A stretch of DNA of 64,000 nt from Sphingomonas metalli (GCF_014641735.1 NZ_BMIH01000001.1:186001-250000), one strand, 5' to 3'; shown: positions 37,612 through 47,408, numbered from the stretch's first letter. Numbers and translations: made by a program. Notes: generated by a model not told the origin, from the letters alone.

Positions 37612-38057
37612 CGGTGTCGGCGGACGCGCCGGTGACGGGCGGATGCCTGTGCGGCGCGGTCCGCTACACGCTGAGTGCGGAGCCAGTCGCCGCGCGGCGA
37701 TGCTGGTGCCGCCTCTGCCAGTATCTGGCGGCGGGCACGGCCACCGCCAATCTGATCGTCCCGCGCGAGGCGCTGGCGATCAACGGTCCACTCGCCAGCT
37801 ATGCCTCGACCGCCGATAGCGGCGCGGCGATGCATCGCACCTTCTGCCCGACATGCGGTACGCCCGTTGGAGGCTATGCCGAGCCTCGTCCGCATCTCTA
37901 CGTGTTGCGGATCGGCACGCTCGACGACCCCGATCGCTTCCCGCCCCAGATCACGATCTGGACGAGCGCCGCGCCGCATTGGGCGTTGATCGACCCGAAC
38001 CAGCCCGCCATCGCCACGCAACCCGCGCCACCTGCCCCGGCAATGCCGGCGCGATAG
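37608..38057 (+). CDS. GFA (CENP-V) family zinc protein
   Basis: A 149-residue protein with the Cys pattern of glutathione-dependent formaldehyde-activating (Gfa) proteins: Cys13 and Cys15 ([10 protein letters not shown]), Cys32, Cys34, Cys37 (CWCRLC) and Cys80, Cys83 (FCPTCGTP). The likely GTG start at 37608 overlaps the purQ stop by 4 bases. Substrate is unknown; most family members are uncharacterised, and the purQ link may only be transcriptional. It has a Pro/Ala-rich tail. Confidence 0.9.
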   Translation: MTVSADAPVTGGCLCGAVRYTLSAEPVAARRCWCRLCQYLAAGTATANLIVPREALAINGPLASYASTADSGAAMHRTFCPTCGTPVGGYAEPRPHLYVLRIGTLDDPDRFPPQITIWTSAAPHWALIDPNQPAIATQPAPPAPAMPAR

Positions 38058-38069
38058 CGGCAGCGGCGA

Positions 38070-38825
38070 TCAGACCCGCGCCCGGAAGGGCGTGAAGTTC
38101 GTGCCCTCGTCGAAGATGTCGACGCCTTCGACGCGCTTCAGCGTGCCCACGATCCAGTAGGTGAAGGGCGTCAGCAGCACCTCCCAGCCGGTCTTCAACG
38201 CCCATTGGGTGAACAGCACGACGACCACCAGATGCCCGGTCCAGCCCGGCGCGCCATAGAAGGCCAGCGGGTAGAAGATCAGGCTGTCCACTCCCTGCCC
38301 CACCACCGTCGACCCGATCGTCCGCGACCAGAGATGCCGCCCGCCCGTCCAGACCTTCATCCGCGCCATGACATAGGCGTTGACGAACTCGCCGGCCCAG
38401 AAGGCGCAGATGCTGGCGAAGACGATCCGCGGCACCTGGCCGAACACCGCCTCATACGCCGCCTGGTTGGTCCAGCCGGGTGCCGGCGGCAGCGCCACGA
38501 CGATCCAGCTCATCAGCGCCATGAACAGCACGGCGGCCGTTCCGACCCAAATGACGCGCCGGGCACGCGCATAGCCGTAGACCTCGGTCAGGACGTCGCC
38601 GATGACATAGCTGAGCGGAAAGAACAGGATACCGGCCCCAAACGGCCAGTCTCCGAGCAGGGGCAGGCGGACTGTCGCGACTTTCCCGGCACCCAGTACG
38701 TTCGACAGCAGGAGGATCGCGACGAACGCCGCCATCACCAGATCATAGTGGCGGAAGTGAAGGCCCTCCGCCCGCGCCGCGGCAACATGCCGCCCCCCGC
38801 CCGTTTCAATCGTGCCGCTCTGCAT
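38070..38825 (-). CDS. Queuosine precursor transporter (YhhQ/VUT family)
   Basis: A 251-residue inner-membrane protein with about six helices. Family hallmarks are LSNVLGAGKV, FPLSYVIGDVLTEVYGYARARRVIW and FVNAYVMARMKVWTGGRHLWSRTIGSTVVGQGVDSLIFYP (quoted in part: GSTVVGQGVDSLIFYP). YhhQ proteins import preQ0/preQ1 for tRNA queuosine. ATG 38825 is preferred over a TTG at 38861. I saw no preQ1 riboswitch upstream. It converges on the GFA gene and diverges from tRNA-Arg. Confidence 0.9.
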   Translation of the reverse strand: MQSGTIETGGGRHVAAARAEGLHFRHYDLVMAAFVAILLLSNVLGAGKVATVRLPLLGDWPFGAGILFFPLSYVIGDVLTEVYGYARARRVIWVGTAAVLFMALMSWIVVALPPAPGWTNQAAYEAVFGQVPRIVFASICAFWAGEFVNAYVMARMKVWTGGRHLWSRTIGSTVVGQGVDSLIFYPLAFYGAPGWTGHLVVVVLFTQWALKTGWEVLLTPFTYWIVGTLKRVEGVDIFDEGTNFTPFRARV

Positions 38826-38885
38826 GTCCGGCTTTATGATGGCGGTTCCGTCGCGGTGCAATCCGCGCTACCGCGATCGTCGTGC

Positions 38886-38962
38886 GCGCCCGTAGCTCAG
38901 CTGGATAGAGCACGAGCCTTCTAAGCTTGGGGTCGCAGGTTCGAACCCTGCCGGGCGCGCCA
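38886..38962 (+). tRNA. tRNA-Arg(TCT)
   Basis: A 77-base cloverleaf: acceptor stem 38886-38892 pairs with 38952-38958, discriminator G and an encoded CCA (38960-38962). The D-arm GCTC/GAGC, the anticodon arm CGAGC-CTTCTAA-GCTTG and the T-arm GCAGG-TTCGAAC-CCTGC are all intact. The anticodon TCT reads the AGA/AGG codons, which are rare in this GC-rich genome. Confidence 0.97.
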
Positions 38963-38998
38963 TTTCCGAACGGGCCACCGCTTTCAACAGGGTATCCA

Positions 38999-39421
38999 AT
39001 GTCGCTCCGCCCCTTCCACCTCGCCTTTCCGGTCCATGACCTCGACGCCGCCAGGACCTTCTGGGGCGAAACGATGGGCTGCCCCGAAGGCCGCAGTTCG
39101 GACGAGTGGATCGACTTCGACTTCTACGGGCATCAGATCGTCGCGCATCGGGTTGCGGGAGCGACGCCGGACGATGCCGGCGGCAACGCGGTGGACGGCC
39201 ATCACGTCCCGGTACCGCATTTCGGTATCGTGCTGACCATAAGCGACTGGCGCGCGCTTGCCGCGCGGCTCGTCGCCGCCGGCACGCAGTTCGTCATACC
39301 GCCGCACATCCGTTTCGAAGGCCAGCCGGGCGAACAGGCGACGATGTTCTTCCGCGACCCGTCGGGCAATGCGATCGAGATGAAGGCGTTCGAGGACCTG
39401 GCATCGCTCTTCGCACGGTGA
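38999..39421 (+). CDS. VOC-family (glyoxalase/dioxygenase fold) protein
   Basis: A 140-residue protein of the vicinal-oxygen-chelate fold: [20 protein letters not shown] starts the first beta-alpha-beta module and [18 protein letters not shown] the second. Potential metal ligands are His7, His78-79 region (PHFG) and Glu near the end (GNAIEMKAF). AGGG lies 7 bases upstream of ATG 38999. It follows tRNA-Arg by 36 bases. Reaction unknown. Confidence 0.88.
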   Translation: MSLRPFHLAFPVHDLDAARTFWGETMGCPEGRSSDEWIDFDFYGHQIVAHRVAGATPDDAGGNAVDGHHVPVPHFGIVLTISDWRALAARLVAAGTQFVIPPHIRFEGQPGEQATMFFRDPSGNAIEMKAFEDLASLFAR

Positions 39422-39434
39422 CGGTTCGCCGGCT

Positions 39435-39596
39435 TCAGTGCGGAGCCATCGACTGCGGCTGCCGGGCCTGAAGACGCTCGAGGTGGAGCGCCGCGAGTTG
39501 CTCGTGAACCCGCGCCGCCTCGGGACATCGGGAGCGTCGGGCAGCGGTCAATTCCGCCGCGGCGCGGCGCTGATGGAAGTCCTGATCGATCGTCAT
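39435..39596 (-). CDS. Small conserved-type protein of unknown function
   Basis: A 53-residue, mainly helical protein: FHQRRAAAELTAARRS and VHEQLAALHLERLQ. Short proteins of this style (RRAAxE ... A-H-xxLAxxHLxRL) are frequent in sphingomonads next to regulators. An AGGAG seven bases upstream sets the start at 39596. It is downstream of the Crp-type gene on the same strand, 114 bases away. Confidence 0.7.
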   Translation of the reverse strand: MTIDQDFHQRRAAAELTAARRSRCPEAARVHEQLAALHLERLQARQPQSMAPH

Positions 39597-39710
39597 CGGG
39601 TCACTCCTTTCCTGGCCCGACCGACGATGCCGCTGCTGACAGCGCGACTCCATCACATGCGTTACCGCGTTGATTTCGCCGCGTAATTCAGCGGCCCAGC
39701 TAGACCCGCC

Positions 39711-40451
39711 CTATGCAGCCGATGGGACGGCTGTCTGACCGACCACCCGGACGGGGCTGCGACCGACCATGCGCGCCAGCGTCTCCTCCGCCCGCAGCGA
39801 CACGCGTCGCCCCTTCCAGGCGAGCAGGCCTTCGCGACGCAGCAGCTGGATCATGCGATTGACGTGGACCGGCGTGAGCCCCACCGCGTCGGCCAGCACC
39901 TCCTGGGTCAGCGGCACCTCGAAGCTGCCGCCGGTGGCGATCTGAGACAGGCTGAGCCGCTCGTGCAGTTCGAGCAGGAGATCGCCGATCCGCTCCTGCG
40001 CGTTCAGCCGGCCAAGCCGCGCGATCTGGGCAAGCAGATAGGCTTCCTCCAGCGCGATGCTGACGGCGAGCGACTCCGCCAGCGCGCTGTCCGGGGCACA
40101 GTCCGGAACGCGGGCGACCGTCATGTCGGTCAACGCGACGACGGTCGATACCGCGAGCGGTTGTCCGTGGCGGCACAAGCCGACCATCTCGCCCGGCAGC
40201 AGGAAGCTCAAGAACTGGCGCCGTCCGTCGATCAGGATCCGGACACGGGCGGCCCAGCCCTCCACGATGAGCAGCGGCTCGGGGATCGCACGGCCTTCCT
40301 GAAGCAGTTCGCGCCGCGCCGGCACGACCCGCGCCTGCCCGATCGCCGCCTGCAGCGCGCTGATGTCGGGCGCCTCCAGCGGGGCGAGCGCCGTCAGCCG
40401 GCGGATTGCCGCGTCATATTGCTGACGCGGAGCAGTCGATTGACGCATCAT
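39711..40451 (-). CDS. Crp/Fnr-family transcriptional regulator
   Basis: A 246-residue regulator with an effector-binding beta-roll (about 35-135: LLQEGRAIPEPLLIVEGWAARVRIL, FLLPGEMVGLC), a dimer helix and a winged HTH (about 185-230: LTQEVLADAVGLTPVHVNRMIQLLRREGLL). No Cys cluster for Fe-S sensing is visible, so it is not a classical Fnr. The start overlaps the response-regulator stop by 4 bases, so it is the output gene candidate of the kinase/regulator operon. Confidence 0.92.
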   Translation of the reverse strand: MMRQSTAPRQQYDAAIRRLTALAPLEAPDISALQAAIGQARVVPARRELLQEGRAIPEPLLIVEGWAARVRILIDGRRQFLSFLLPGEMVGLCRHGQPLAVSTVVALTDMTVARVPDCAPDSALAESLAVSIALEEAYLLAQIARLGRLNAQERIGDLLLELHERLSLSQIATGGSFEVPLTQEVLADAVGLTPVHVNRMIQLLRREGLLAWKGRRVSLRAEETLARMVGRSPVRVVGQTAVPSAA

Positions 40452-40831
40452 GCCGCATCTCCCGAGTGTAGAAGGCGCTCCATCGCGCTCAAGATCATGT
40501 CGCTGCGAAAGGGTTTGGCGACCCGCGGTACCACCCGATAGGCATCGGGCAGGGCCCAGTCGTCATAGCCCGTCAGGAAGGTCCACGGCACGGCGCGTTC
40601 CGCCAGCCGATCGGCGATCGGAAAGGAGAGCACTCCGTCGAGATTGACGTCGAGGATCGCCGCATCGAGCTGCTCCGCCTCGCACAGCCGCAGGCCGTCG
40701 CGCAGGTTGCTGACGGGCCCGAGCACCTCGGCACCGCGGCTCTGCAACGCGCGGCGCAGATCGGCGGCGATGAAATACTCGTCCTCCACGATCAGGATGA
40801 TCCTGCCGTCGAGGGTGTTCGTGGTGGTCAT
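40448..40831 (-). CDS. Single-domain response regulator
   Basis: A 127-residue receiver domain without output domain. Acidic pocket Glu16/Asp17, phosphoacceptor Asp61 (AILDVNLDG), Thr87 (FLTGYDD) and Lys106 (VAKPF) are all present. ATG 40831 overlaps the kinase stop and the end overlaps the Crp gene, so the three proteins are coupled. It could act as a phosphate carrier or by protein contact. Confidence 0.93.
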   Translation of the reverse strand: MTTTNTLDGRIILIVEDEYFIAADLRRALQSRGAEVLGPVSNLRDGLRLCEAEQLDAAILDVNLDGVLSFPIADRLAERAVPWTFLTGYDDWALPDAYRVVPRVAKPFRSDMILSAMERLLHSGDAA

Positions 40832-42756
40832 TCGTCTCTCCAACCCACGATCGCAGTCTCCTCGGCCGGCAGCACCACCGCGATGGTGCAGCGGACGCCG
40901 CCGCCCCGAAACTCCAGCGCAGTCTCTGCGCCGAGGCGATACGGAAGCGCCTCCTCGATCAATTCCGTACCGAAACCCTGTCGTGACGGCTTGACGGGGA
41001 GAGCCGGAACACCCTGTTCAACCCACTGTAGGACAAGGCGCTTTTTACCATCATATAGCAGATTAGCAGTCCAGCGTATCGTCAGTCTGGCGCCCGGGAC
41101 CTTCAGCGCGCCGTACTTCACGGCATTGGTGGTCAGCTCGTGAATCGCCAGGCCGAGCGACTCGGCGGCCCGCGCCGGCAACGCCACGTCCGGCCCCTCG
41201 ATCTCGACGCCAGGCCCCTCATTGACCCCGACGCTGAGCAGTTCGTCGCGGATCATGTTCTCCAGGTCGACGAGCCCGCTGACGCTGTTGGTCACGACGA
41301 CCTGCGTCCGCGCCAGGGCATCGAGGCGACCCTTGAAGTGATCCGATATCTCCTCCAGCGGGCCGCCGGCCTCGATCGTCCGGCTGAAGACCGAGCGGAC
41401 GATCGTCAGGATGTTGCGGACCCGGTGCTGCAGCTCGGCGACCAGCAGCTGCTGGCGTTCCTGCAGACGTCGAAGGTCGTCGATGTCGGTCGAGGTGCCG
41501 AACCACTCGACAATGGCTCCCGCATCGTCGCGCACCGGCCGGGCGCGTGTCTGGACCCAGCGGTAACGGCCCTCGCGCGCATGCCAGACCCGCCCCTCCA
41601 TCTCCAGCGCACCGCGATTGCCGGCCTCCTGCCAGAAATCGCGCGCGCCGGCCCGGTCGTCGGGATGGAGCGCGTCCAGCCAGCCCAGACCCAGGCTCGC
41701 CTCCATCGAGAGACCGGTGAAGCTCATCCATTGCGGCCCCACCCAGGTCCATTCGCCGCGTTCGCCCGCGATCCAGACGAGCTGGGGAATGCCTTCGAGC
41801 ACCGAGCGCAGGCGCTGGCGATTGTCGCGCAGTGCGCGATCGGCGCGACGCCGCTCGCTCACATCCTCGTAGAGCGCGACGAATCGGTCATCGCTGTGCG
41901 GATAGACGTGGACTTGCAGCCACTTGCTGCTGAGTAGCCCCTCATGTTCGAACCAGCTGTTGACGCCCTGGCGAACGATGCGGTCGTAGGTCTCGATCCA
42001 GAACTCCTCCACGTCGGGCAGCACCTCGCGGATCGGCCGCCCGATCGCCTCGTCCACCGGTATCCGCAGCAGGCGCTCGAACACGGGATTCAGCTCGAGC
42101 AGCCGGAAGTCGACCGCGCGTCCTTCCACATCGCGCAGGATCTGCCCTTCGAGATATCCCTGCCCCATCCGCTCGAACAGCGTGCGGTAGCGGACCTCGC
42201 TGGTGCGCAGGGCTTCTTCGGCGCGCTTGCTGAAGAGCGCCTGGACGATCGCCGGCGCCATCTCCTCGATCGCGTCGCGATCCCATTCGCGAAACCCGCC
42301 CGGACGATTGGCCAGCCCGATCATGCCGATCGTCCGACCGCCGCGGGTCAGGGGAACACCAAGGAAATTGTCGATCGGCGGGTGGCGATCCGGCGCGCCG
42401 CCGCGCTCGGGATGATTGGCGGGATCGTTGGCGATCAGGCTCTCGCCCTCGTTGAGAACCGCACCGAACAGCCCGCGCAGGACGAAGCCGGCGGGCATGA
42501 AGTCCGTGGTGAAGGTGGCATCATGGTCGGCGAAAATCTGCAATCCCCGCGCGCTGATCGCGAGATTGTCGAGCCGGTCGGTCGCCTGGTTGATCTCGCC
42601 CATCAGGCTGTAGCTGGCGCCGGTCACATCCTCCGCGACCGACAGGACCAGCTGGCATAGCTGTTCCTCGGTGCGGGCGGACAGCGCCTCGCTGAAGATG
42701 CGGTTGATCGCCTGGACGACGTTGCCGCCGACGCTTCCTTCCGCTTGCGTCGCCAT
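40828..42756 (-). CDS. GAF-PAS-PAS sensor histidine kinase of the HWE type
   Basis: A 642-residue soluble kinase: GAF domain (about 20-175), two PAS domains (about 190-300 and 315-430, the second with WVGPQWMSFTGLS and DIDDLRRL), then the HWE kinase with His444 (ELQHRVRNIL), HELTTNAVKYGAL (539 on) and the W-x-E element (LQWVEQG). No membrane segments were seen. PAS domains of this kind often bind flavin, but no canonical LOV NCRFLQ motif is present. GAGGAC sits just before ATG 42756. Confidence 0.94.
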   Translation of the reverse strand: MATQAEGSVGGNVVQAINRIFSEALSARTEEQLCQLVLSVAEDVTGASYSLMGEINQATDRLDNLAISARGLQIFADHDATFTTDFMPAGFVLRGLFGAVLNEGESLIANDPANHPERGGAPDRHPPIDNFLGVPLTRGGRTIGMIGLANRPGGFREWDRDAIEEMAPAIVQALFSKRAEEALRTSEVRYRTLFERMGQGYLEGQILRDVEGRAVDFRLLELNPVFERLLRIPVDEAIGRPIREVLPDVEEFWIETYDRIVRQGVNSWFEHEGLLSSKWLQVHVYPHSDDRFVALYEDVSERRRADRALRDNRQRLRSVLEGIPQLVWIAGERGEWTWVGPQWMSFTGLSMEASLGLGWLDALHPDDRAGARDFWQEAGNRGALEMEGRVWHAREGRYRWVQTRARPVRDDAGAIVEWFGTSTDIDDLRRLQERQQLLVAELQHRVRNILTIVRSVFSRTIEAGGPLEEISDHFKGRLDALARTQVVVTNSVSGLVDLENMIRDELLSVGVNEGPGVEIEGPDVALPARAAESLGLAIHELTTNAVKYGALKVPGARLTIRWTANLLYDGKKRLVLQWVEQGVPALPVKPSRQGFGTELIEEALPYRLGAETALEFRGGGVRCTIAVVLPAEETAIVGWRDE

Positions 42757-42890
42757 GTCCTCGCCCTTCCCGTCCCGTCTGCGCGCCACCCAACGCACAG
42801 AACGGTCGATTGTGGATCGAATTCAGGCGCTTGGCGATATCGGGCAGCGATACTGCCGCGCCCTTGCCGCCTCAAGTCCCCCCTTGGTCC

Positions 42891-44444
42891 TCACTCCCAC
42901 TCGATCGTGCCGGGCGGCTTCGACGTATAGTCGTAGGTGACGCGATTGACGCCCTTCACCTCGTTGATGATGCGGGTGGCGACCCGCGGCAGGAAGTCGC
43001 CGGGGAACTGGAAGGCCTGCGCCGTCATCCCGTCCACCGAGGTGACCGCCCGGAGAGCCAGCACCGAATCATAGGTGCGCGCGTCCCCCATCACGCCGAC
43101 GGTCCGAACCGGCAGCAGCACCGCGAAGGCCTGCCAGATCGCGTCGTAGAGGCCCGCATTGCGGATCTCCTCCAGATAGATCGCGTCCGCCTTGCGCAGG
43201 ATGTCGCAGCGCTCCTTGCTCACCTCGCCCGGAATGCGGATGGCGAGGCCCGGACCGGGGAAGGGATGCCGTCCGACGAAGATGTCGGGCAGGCCCAGCT
43301 CGCGGCCCAATGCGCGCACCTCGTCCTTGAACAATTCGCGCAGCGGCTCGACCAGCTGCATGTTCATCCGCTCGGGCAGGCCGCCGACATTGTGGTGGCT
43401 CTTGATCGTCACCGACGGGCCCCCGGTGAAGCTGACGCTCTCGATCACATCGGGGTAGAGCGTGCCCTGCGCCAGGAACTGCGCGCCTCCGATCTTGCGC
43501 GCCTCTTCCTCGAACACGTCGATGAAGGTCTTGCCGATGAACTTGCGCTTGGCCTCGGGGTCGGTGACGCCTGCAAGGCCCGACAGGAACAGCGTCTCCG
43601 CGTTCACATGAACGAGCGGGATATTGTAATGGCCGCGGAACAGGCCGACCACCTGATCGGCCTCGCCCGCCCGCATCAGGCCATGATCGACGAAGACGCA
43701 GGTGAGCTGCTCGCCGATCGCCTCATGGATCAGCACCGCGGCCACCGCCGAATCGACACCGCCCGACAGGCCGCAGATCACCCTGCCCTCGCCGACCTGC
43801 GCCCTGATCTCGGCGATCTTCGCGGCCCGGAACTCGGCCATGCTCCAGTCGCCGGCGAGCCCGCAAACATGGCGGGCGAAGTTCGCGATCAGCTTCGCGC
43901 CATCGGGCGTATGGACGACCTCCGGGTGGAACTGCATCGCATAGATCCGGCGCGCATCGTCGGCGATGATCGCGAAGGGGGCGCCCTTGCTCGAGGCGAC
44001 GGGGCGGAACCCGGGCGCGAGCTGCGCGACATGGTCGCCATGGCTCATCCAGACCTGATGCCGCTCGCCGCTCGTCCAGAGGCCGTCGAACAGTGCGCAG
44101 GCCTGGTCGATCTCGACGAACGCCTCGCCGAATTCGCCGCCCACGCCCTTCTCGACGCGGCCGCCGAGCTGCTGGGTCAGCGCCTGCTGGCCGTAGCAGA
44201 TGCCCAGGATGGGCAGGCCGCTGTCGAGGATCGCCTGCGGGATGCGGGGGCTACCCTCGTCGAGAACCGAGGCCGGACCGCCCGACAGCACGATGCCCTT
44301 GGGCTGCATCCGCGCGAAGGCCGCAGCGGCGGACTGGAAGGGCGCGATCTCCGAATAGACCCCCGCCTCGCGCACGCGACGTGCGATCAGCTGGGTCACC
44401 TGGCTGCCGAAATCGACGATGAGGATGCTGTCGGGGTGTTCCAT
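42891..44444 (-). CDS. guaA: GMP synthase (glutamine-hydrolysing)
   Basis: Converts XMP to GMP. The 517-residue protein has a class I amidotransferase domain with Cys83 (GICYGQQ) and QFHPEVVHT, the PP-loop motif SGGVDSAVA, and the C-terminal dimerisation domain ending in PPGTIEWE. Only about 30 bases lie between its start and the terminator after rplQ, so its promoter is very tight or it relies on read-through. Confidence 0.97.
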   Translation of the reverse strand: MEHPDSILIVDFGSQVTQLIARRVREAGVYSEIAPFQSAAAAFARMQPKGIVLSGGPASVLDEGSPRIPQAILDSGLPILGICYGQQALTQQLGGRVEKGVGGEFGEAFVEIDQACALFDGLWTSGERHQVWMSHGDHVAQLAPGFRPVASSKGAPFAIIADDARRIYAMQFHPEVVHTPDGAKLIANFARHVCGLAGDWSMAEFRAAKIAEIRAQVGEGRVICGLSGGVDSAVAAVLIHEAIGEQLTCVFVDHGLMRAGEADQVVGLFRGHYNIPLVHVNAETLFLSGLAGVTDPEAKRKFIGKTFIDVFEEEARKIGGAQFLAQGTLYPDVIESVSFTGGPSVTIKSHHNVGGLPERMNMQLVEPLRELFKDEVRALGRELGLPDIFVGRHPFPGPGLAIRIPGEVSKERCDILRKADAIYLEEIRNAGLYDAIWQAFAVLLPVRTVGVMGDARTYDSVLALRAVTSVDGMTAQAFQFPGDFLPRVATRIINEVKGVNRVTYDYTSKPPGTIEWE

Positions 44445-44474
44445 CGCGGCGCGATAGCGGGATGCAGCCGATAA

Positions 44475-44516
44475 CGAAAGAGGCCGCGCCTCCCCGGGGA
44501 AGCGCGGCCTCTTTCG
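44475..44516. terminator. Intrinsic terminator after rplQ
   Basis: A 15-bp perfect stem (44475-44489 with 44502-44516) encloses a 12-nt loop; the outer stem is A/T-rich and supplies a T-stretch on the minus strand. It closes the alpha operon 33 bases after rplQ. Confidence 0.88.
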
Positions 44517-44548
44517 GTCAGGTCGCGGCGGTCAGGCCGCGATCCGGA

Positions 44549-44971
44549 TCAGGCGGCGGCGTCGAAATCCTCGTCGCTGATTACCGGACCCGAGTCCTGG
44601 CCCTTCGCCGACACATCGCGATCGACGAACTCGATGATCGCCATCTCGGCGGCGTCCGACTGGCGGGGGCCGGCCTTGATGATGCGGGTATAGCCGCCGT
44701 TGCGATCGGCGTAGCGCGACGCGATGACGTCGAACAGCTTCACCAGCTGCGCGTCGTCGAGCAGGCGCGCATGCGCCAGACGACGGTTGGACAGGCCGCC
44801 CTTCTTGCCGAGCGTTACCAGCTTCTCGACATAGGGACGCAGCTCCTTCGCCTTGGCGAGGGTGGTGGTGATCTGCTCGTGCTTGATGAGCGCCGCCGCC
44901 ATGTTGCGGAACAGGGCGATACGGTGGGCCGAGGTACGCTGCAGCTTACGGCCGCCGACGCGATGACGCAT
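44549..44971 (-). CDS. rplQ: 50S ribosomal protein L17
   Basis: A 140-residue L17 with the family start [20 protein letters not shown] and [25 protein letters not shown]. An acidic C-terminal tail of some 25 residues ([21 protein letters not shown], in part) extends past the core. It is the last gene of rpsM-rpsK-rpoA-rplQ, separated from rpoA by a long 216-base gap. Confidence 0.97.
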   Translation of the reverse strand: MRHRVGGRKLQRTSAHRIALFRNMAAALIKHEQITTTLAKAKELRPYVEKLVTLGKKGGLSNRRLAHARLLDDAQLVKLFDVIASRYADRNGGYTRIIKAGPRQSDAAEMAIIEFVDRDVSAKGQDSGPVISDEDFDAAA

Positions 44972-45156
44972 GGTTAGTTCCTTCGTTCGTTAAGGGGCCG
45001 TGTCACGGTACCCCAGACCTGGTCGGGACGGTGAGCCAACCGAAAAACCGTCGTTCCAGCCTGAACCGGAACCTCTGAAAAGCGGCCACGACGCGGGAGC
45101 AATTCCCGCGCCGTCAGTCGGAGCCTACGGCCCCGCTGGCCGGGCCTGACCTGTCT

Positions 45157-45180
45157 CCGGCGCAAGCAGGCTTGCGCCGG
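45157..45180 (-). other. Perfect hairpin just after rpoA
   Basis: A 10-bp perfect stem (45157-45166 with 45171-45180) with a 4-nt loop starts 7 bases after the rpoA stop. It has no T-run, so it may be a processing or stability element rather than a terminator. Confidence 0.55.
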
Positions 45181-45187
45181 TGCAGGC

Positions 45188-46252
45188 TCAGCCCATAATT
45201 TCCTGCTCGAGCTTCTTGGCCATTTCCTCGATGTTCTCGGGCGGCCAGCCCGGGATCTCCATGCCGAGGCGCAGGCCCATGGACGAGAGCACTTCCTTGA
45301 TCTCGTTGAGCGACTTGCGGCCGAAGTTCGGGGTGCGCAGCATCTCGGCCTCGGTCTTGCCGACCAGATCGCCGATATAGATGATGTTGTCGTTCTTCAG
45401 GCAGTTCGCCGAACGGACCGACAGTTCCAGCTCGTCCACCTTCTTGAGAAGGTAGCGGTTGATCTGCTGGGTGTCGCCCGCCGGCTCCGCACCGGCGGCC
45501 GGGGCCGCGGCATGGCCGATCGGGGCCGAGCGCGTGATCGACGAATCGTCGAAGTGCACGAACAGCGCCAGCTGGTCCTGAAGGATGCGACCGGCATAGG
45601 CCACGGCGTCTTCCGGCGTGACGGTGCCGTCGGTCTCGATCGTCAGCGTGAGCTTGTCGTAATCGAGATCCTGGCCGACGCGGGTCGGATCGACCTTGTA
45701 CGAGACCTGGCGCACCGGCGAATAGAGCGCGTCGACCGGGATCAGGCCGATCGGCGCATCCGCCGGGCGGTTTGCGGCGGCGGGGACATAGCCCTTACCG
45801 ACGTCCGCCGTCAGCTCCATGTTGAAGGTCGCGCCCTCGTCGAGATGGCAGATCACGAGGTCCTTATTCATCACCTCGATGTCGCCCGAAACGGCGATAT
45901 CGCCCGCCTTCACCTCGGCCGGACCGGTCGCGGAGAGCTGGAGGCGCTTCGGCCCCTCGCCCTGCATCTTGAGCGCGATCTGCTTCACGTTGAGGACGAT
46001 GTCGGTCACGTCCTCGCGGACGCCCGCCAGGCTGGAGAACTCGTGCAGCACATTCTCGATCTTGATCGAGGTGACGGCAGCGCCCTGCAGCGACGAGAGC
46101 AGCACGCGGCGCAGCGCGTTGCCGAGCGTCAGGCCGAAGCCCCGCTCCAGCGGCTCGGCGACGAAGGTCGCCTTGCGCTTGCCGTCGCCGCCCTTCTTCT
46201 CCAGGCCGTTCGGCTTCTTGAGTTCCTGCCAGTTCTTTGCGTTGACAGCCAC
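45188..46252 (-). CDS. rpoA: RNA polymerase alpha subunit
   Basis: A 354-residue alpha subunit. The N-terminal assembly domain includes [22 protein letters not shown] (in part [17 protein letters not shown]) and the C-terminal domain (about 270-340) has [20 protein letters not shown] and [12 protein letters not shown], which contact UP elements and activators. It lies in the standard alpha-operon place between rpsK and rplQ. Confidence 0.98.
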   Translation of the reverse strand: MAVNAKNWQELKKPNGLEKKGGDGKRKATFVAEPLERGFGLTLGNALRRVLLSSLQGAAVTSIKIENVLHEFSSLAGVREDVTDIVLNVKQIALKMQGEGPKRLQLSATGPAEVKAGDIAVSGDIEVMNKDLVICHLDEGATFNMELTADVGKGYVPAAANRPADAPIGLIPVDALYSPVRQVSYKVDPTRVGQDLDYDKLTLTIETDGTVTPEDAVAYAGRILQDQLALFVHFDDSSITRSAPIGHAAAPAAGAEPAGDTQQINRYLLKKVDELELSVRSANCLKNDNIIYIGDLVGKTEAEMLRTPNFGRKSLNEIKEVLSSMGLRLGMEIPGWPPENIEEMAKKLEQEIMG

Positions 46253-46362
46253 GGGGTTCCCCTGGGTTGGAGGCCGGTGGGGAGGCCGGCCTCGGATAAA
46301 CGGCGCCGACTCGTCAGCCGGCGCGAAGTCTGACGTCGACGGGGCGATGCGCCCCGCCGCGA

Positions 46363-46752
46363 TCAGACGCGGCGACGCTTGGAGGGGCGGACGCCGTTGT
46401 GCGGGATCGAGGTGACGTCGCGGATCGAGGTGATCTGGAAGCCGACCGCCTGCAGCGCGCGCAGCGCCGACTCGCGGCCCGAACCCGGACCCTTCACCTC
46501 GACCTCGAGCGTACGCACGCCGTGCTCGGCCGCCTTCTTGCCGGCATCCTCGGCCGCGACCTGCGCAGCGTACGGAGTCGACTTGCGGCTGCCCTTGAAG
46601 CCCATCATGCCGGCCGAAGACCAGCTGATCGCATTGCCTTGCGCATCGGTGATGGTGATCATGGTGTTGTTGAAGCTGGCGTTCACATGCGCGACGCCGG
46701 CGGTGATGTTCTTGCGCTCGCGACGGCGAAGGCGCTGCGGTGCTTGTGCCAT
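46363..46752 (-). CDS. rpsK: 30S ribosomal protein S11
   Basis: A 129-residue S11 with a basic start ([11 protein letters not shown]), [40 protein letters not shown] and a C-terminal [17 protein letters not shown] end ([14 protein letters not shown]). It is part of the platform of the small subunit, 110 bases before rpoA. Confidence 0.98.
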   Translation of the reverse strand: MAQAPQRLRRRERKNITAGVAHVNASFNNTMITITDAQGNAISWSSAGMMGFKGSRKSTPYAAQVAAEDAGKKAAEHGVRTLEVEVKGPGSGRESALRALQAVGFQITSIRDVTSIPHNGVRPSKRRRV

Positions 46753-46856
46753 TTGTTATTCCTGACCTTTATCCGTGATACGGAGGCCGGCGGGCTGTCC
46801 GCCTCGCGCCTGCCTCCGGCGGAGAAGAAGACGAAATCAGTCCCCCGGACCGATCC

Positions 46857-47225
46857 TTACTTCTTCTTGCCCGCGATCGGCTTCGCCTTGCCCTTGCGGG
46901 TGCGCGCATTGGTGTGCGTGCGCTGGCCGCGGACCGGAAGGCCCTTGCGATGACGCAGGCCGCGATAGCAGGCCAGATCCATCAGCCGCTTGATGTTCAT
47001 CGCGGTCTCGCGACGAAGATCACCCTCGACGGTATAGTCGGCGTCGATGGTCTCGCGGATCTGGAGCACTTCCTGATCCGTCAGGTCCTGGACGCGACGC
47101 TCCGGAGCGATCGACAGCTTGTCGGTGATGGCCTTGGCATGGGCGGGGCCGATGCCGTGGATGTAGGTCAGCGCGATCACCACGCGCTTGTTGGTCGGGA
47201 TGTTGACACCCGCGATACGTGCCAT
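46857..47225 (-). CDS. rpsM: 30S ribosomal protein S13
   Basis: A 122-residue S13: [33 protein letters not shown], and [20 protein letters not shown] near the C-terminus. ATG 47225 gives the exact family start; upstream reading adds 33 unrelated residues. It is the first gene of the alpha operon, which here has its own promoter candidate because unrelated genes separate it from adk. Confidence 0.98.
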   Translation of the reverse strand: MARIAGVNIPTNKRVVIALTYIHGIGPAHAKAITDKLSIAPERRVQDLTDQEVLQIRETIDADYTVEGDLRRETAMNIKRLMDLACYRGLRHRKGLPVRGQRTHTNARTRKGKAKPIAGKKK

Positions 47226-47359
47226 GTGACTGAATACTCCTAGCTCCACAGCGACCGGCATGGCAGCACGACCGCTATCTCGACGCGATGACTCCGAAAG
47301 CACGATAGCGGCGTGCGCAAACATGCGCCGCCGGAAACCGGTGTTGCGGAGTGAGGGTC

Positions 47360-47387
47360 AGTTAAGCGCGGGGCAAGGCGCTGTCAA
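47360..47387 (-). promoter_or_regulatory. Candidate promoter for rpsM-rpsK-rpoA-rplQ
   Basis: Read on the minus strand, a perfect -35 TTGACA (47387-47382) is followed after 16 bases by TTAACT (47365-47360), a weak -10. It leaves a leader of about 130 bases before rpsM. The -35 match is strong; the -10 makes the call tentative. Confidence 0.45.
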
Positions 47388-47408
47388 CAGGCAGGATCAA
47401 CGACCCCG

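Noticed and set aside
38826..38885. Possible preQ1 riboswitch ahead of the queuosine-precursor transporter
   Set aside because: The short space to tRNA-Arg shows no preQ1-like H-type pseudoknot pattern.
44974..45165. Minus-strand frame between rpoA and rplQ
   Set aside because: Arg-rich, overlaps the hairpin, no ribosome-binding site; treated as intergenic.
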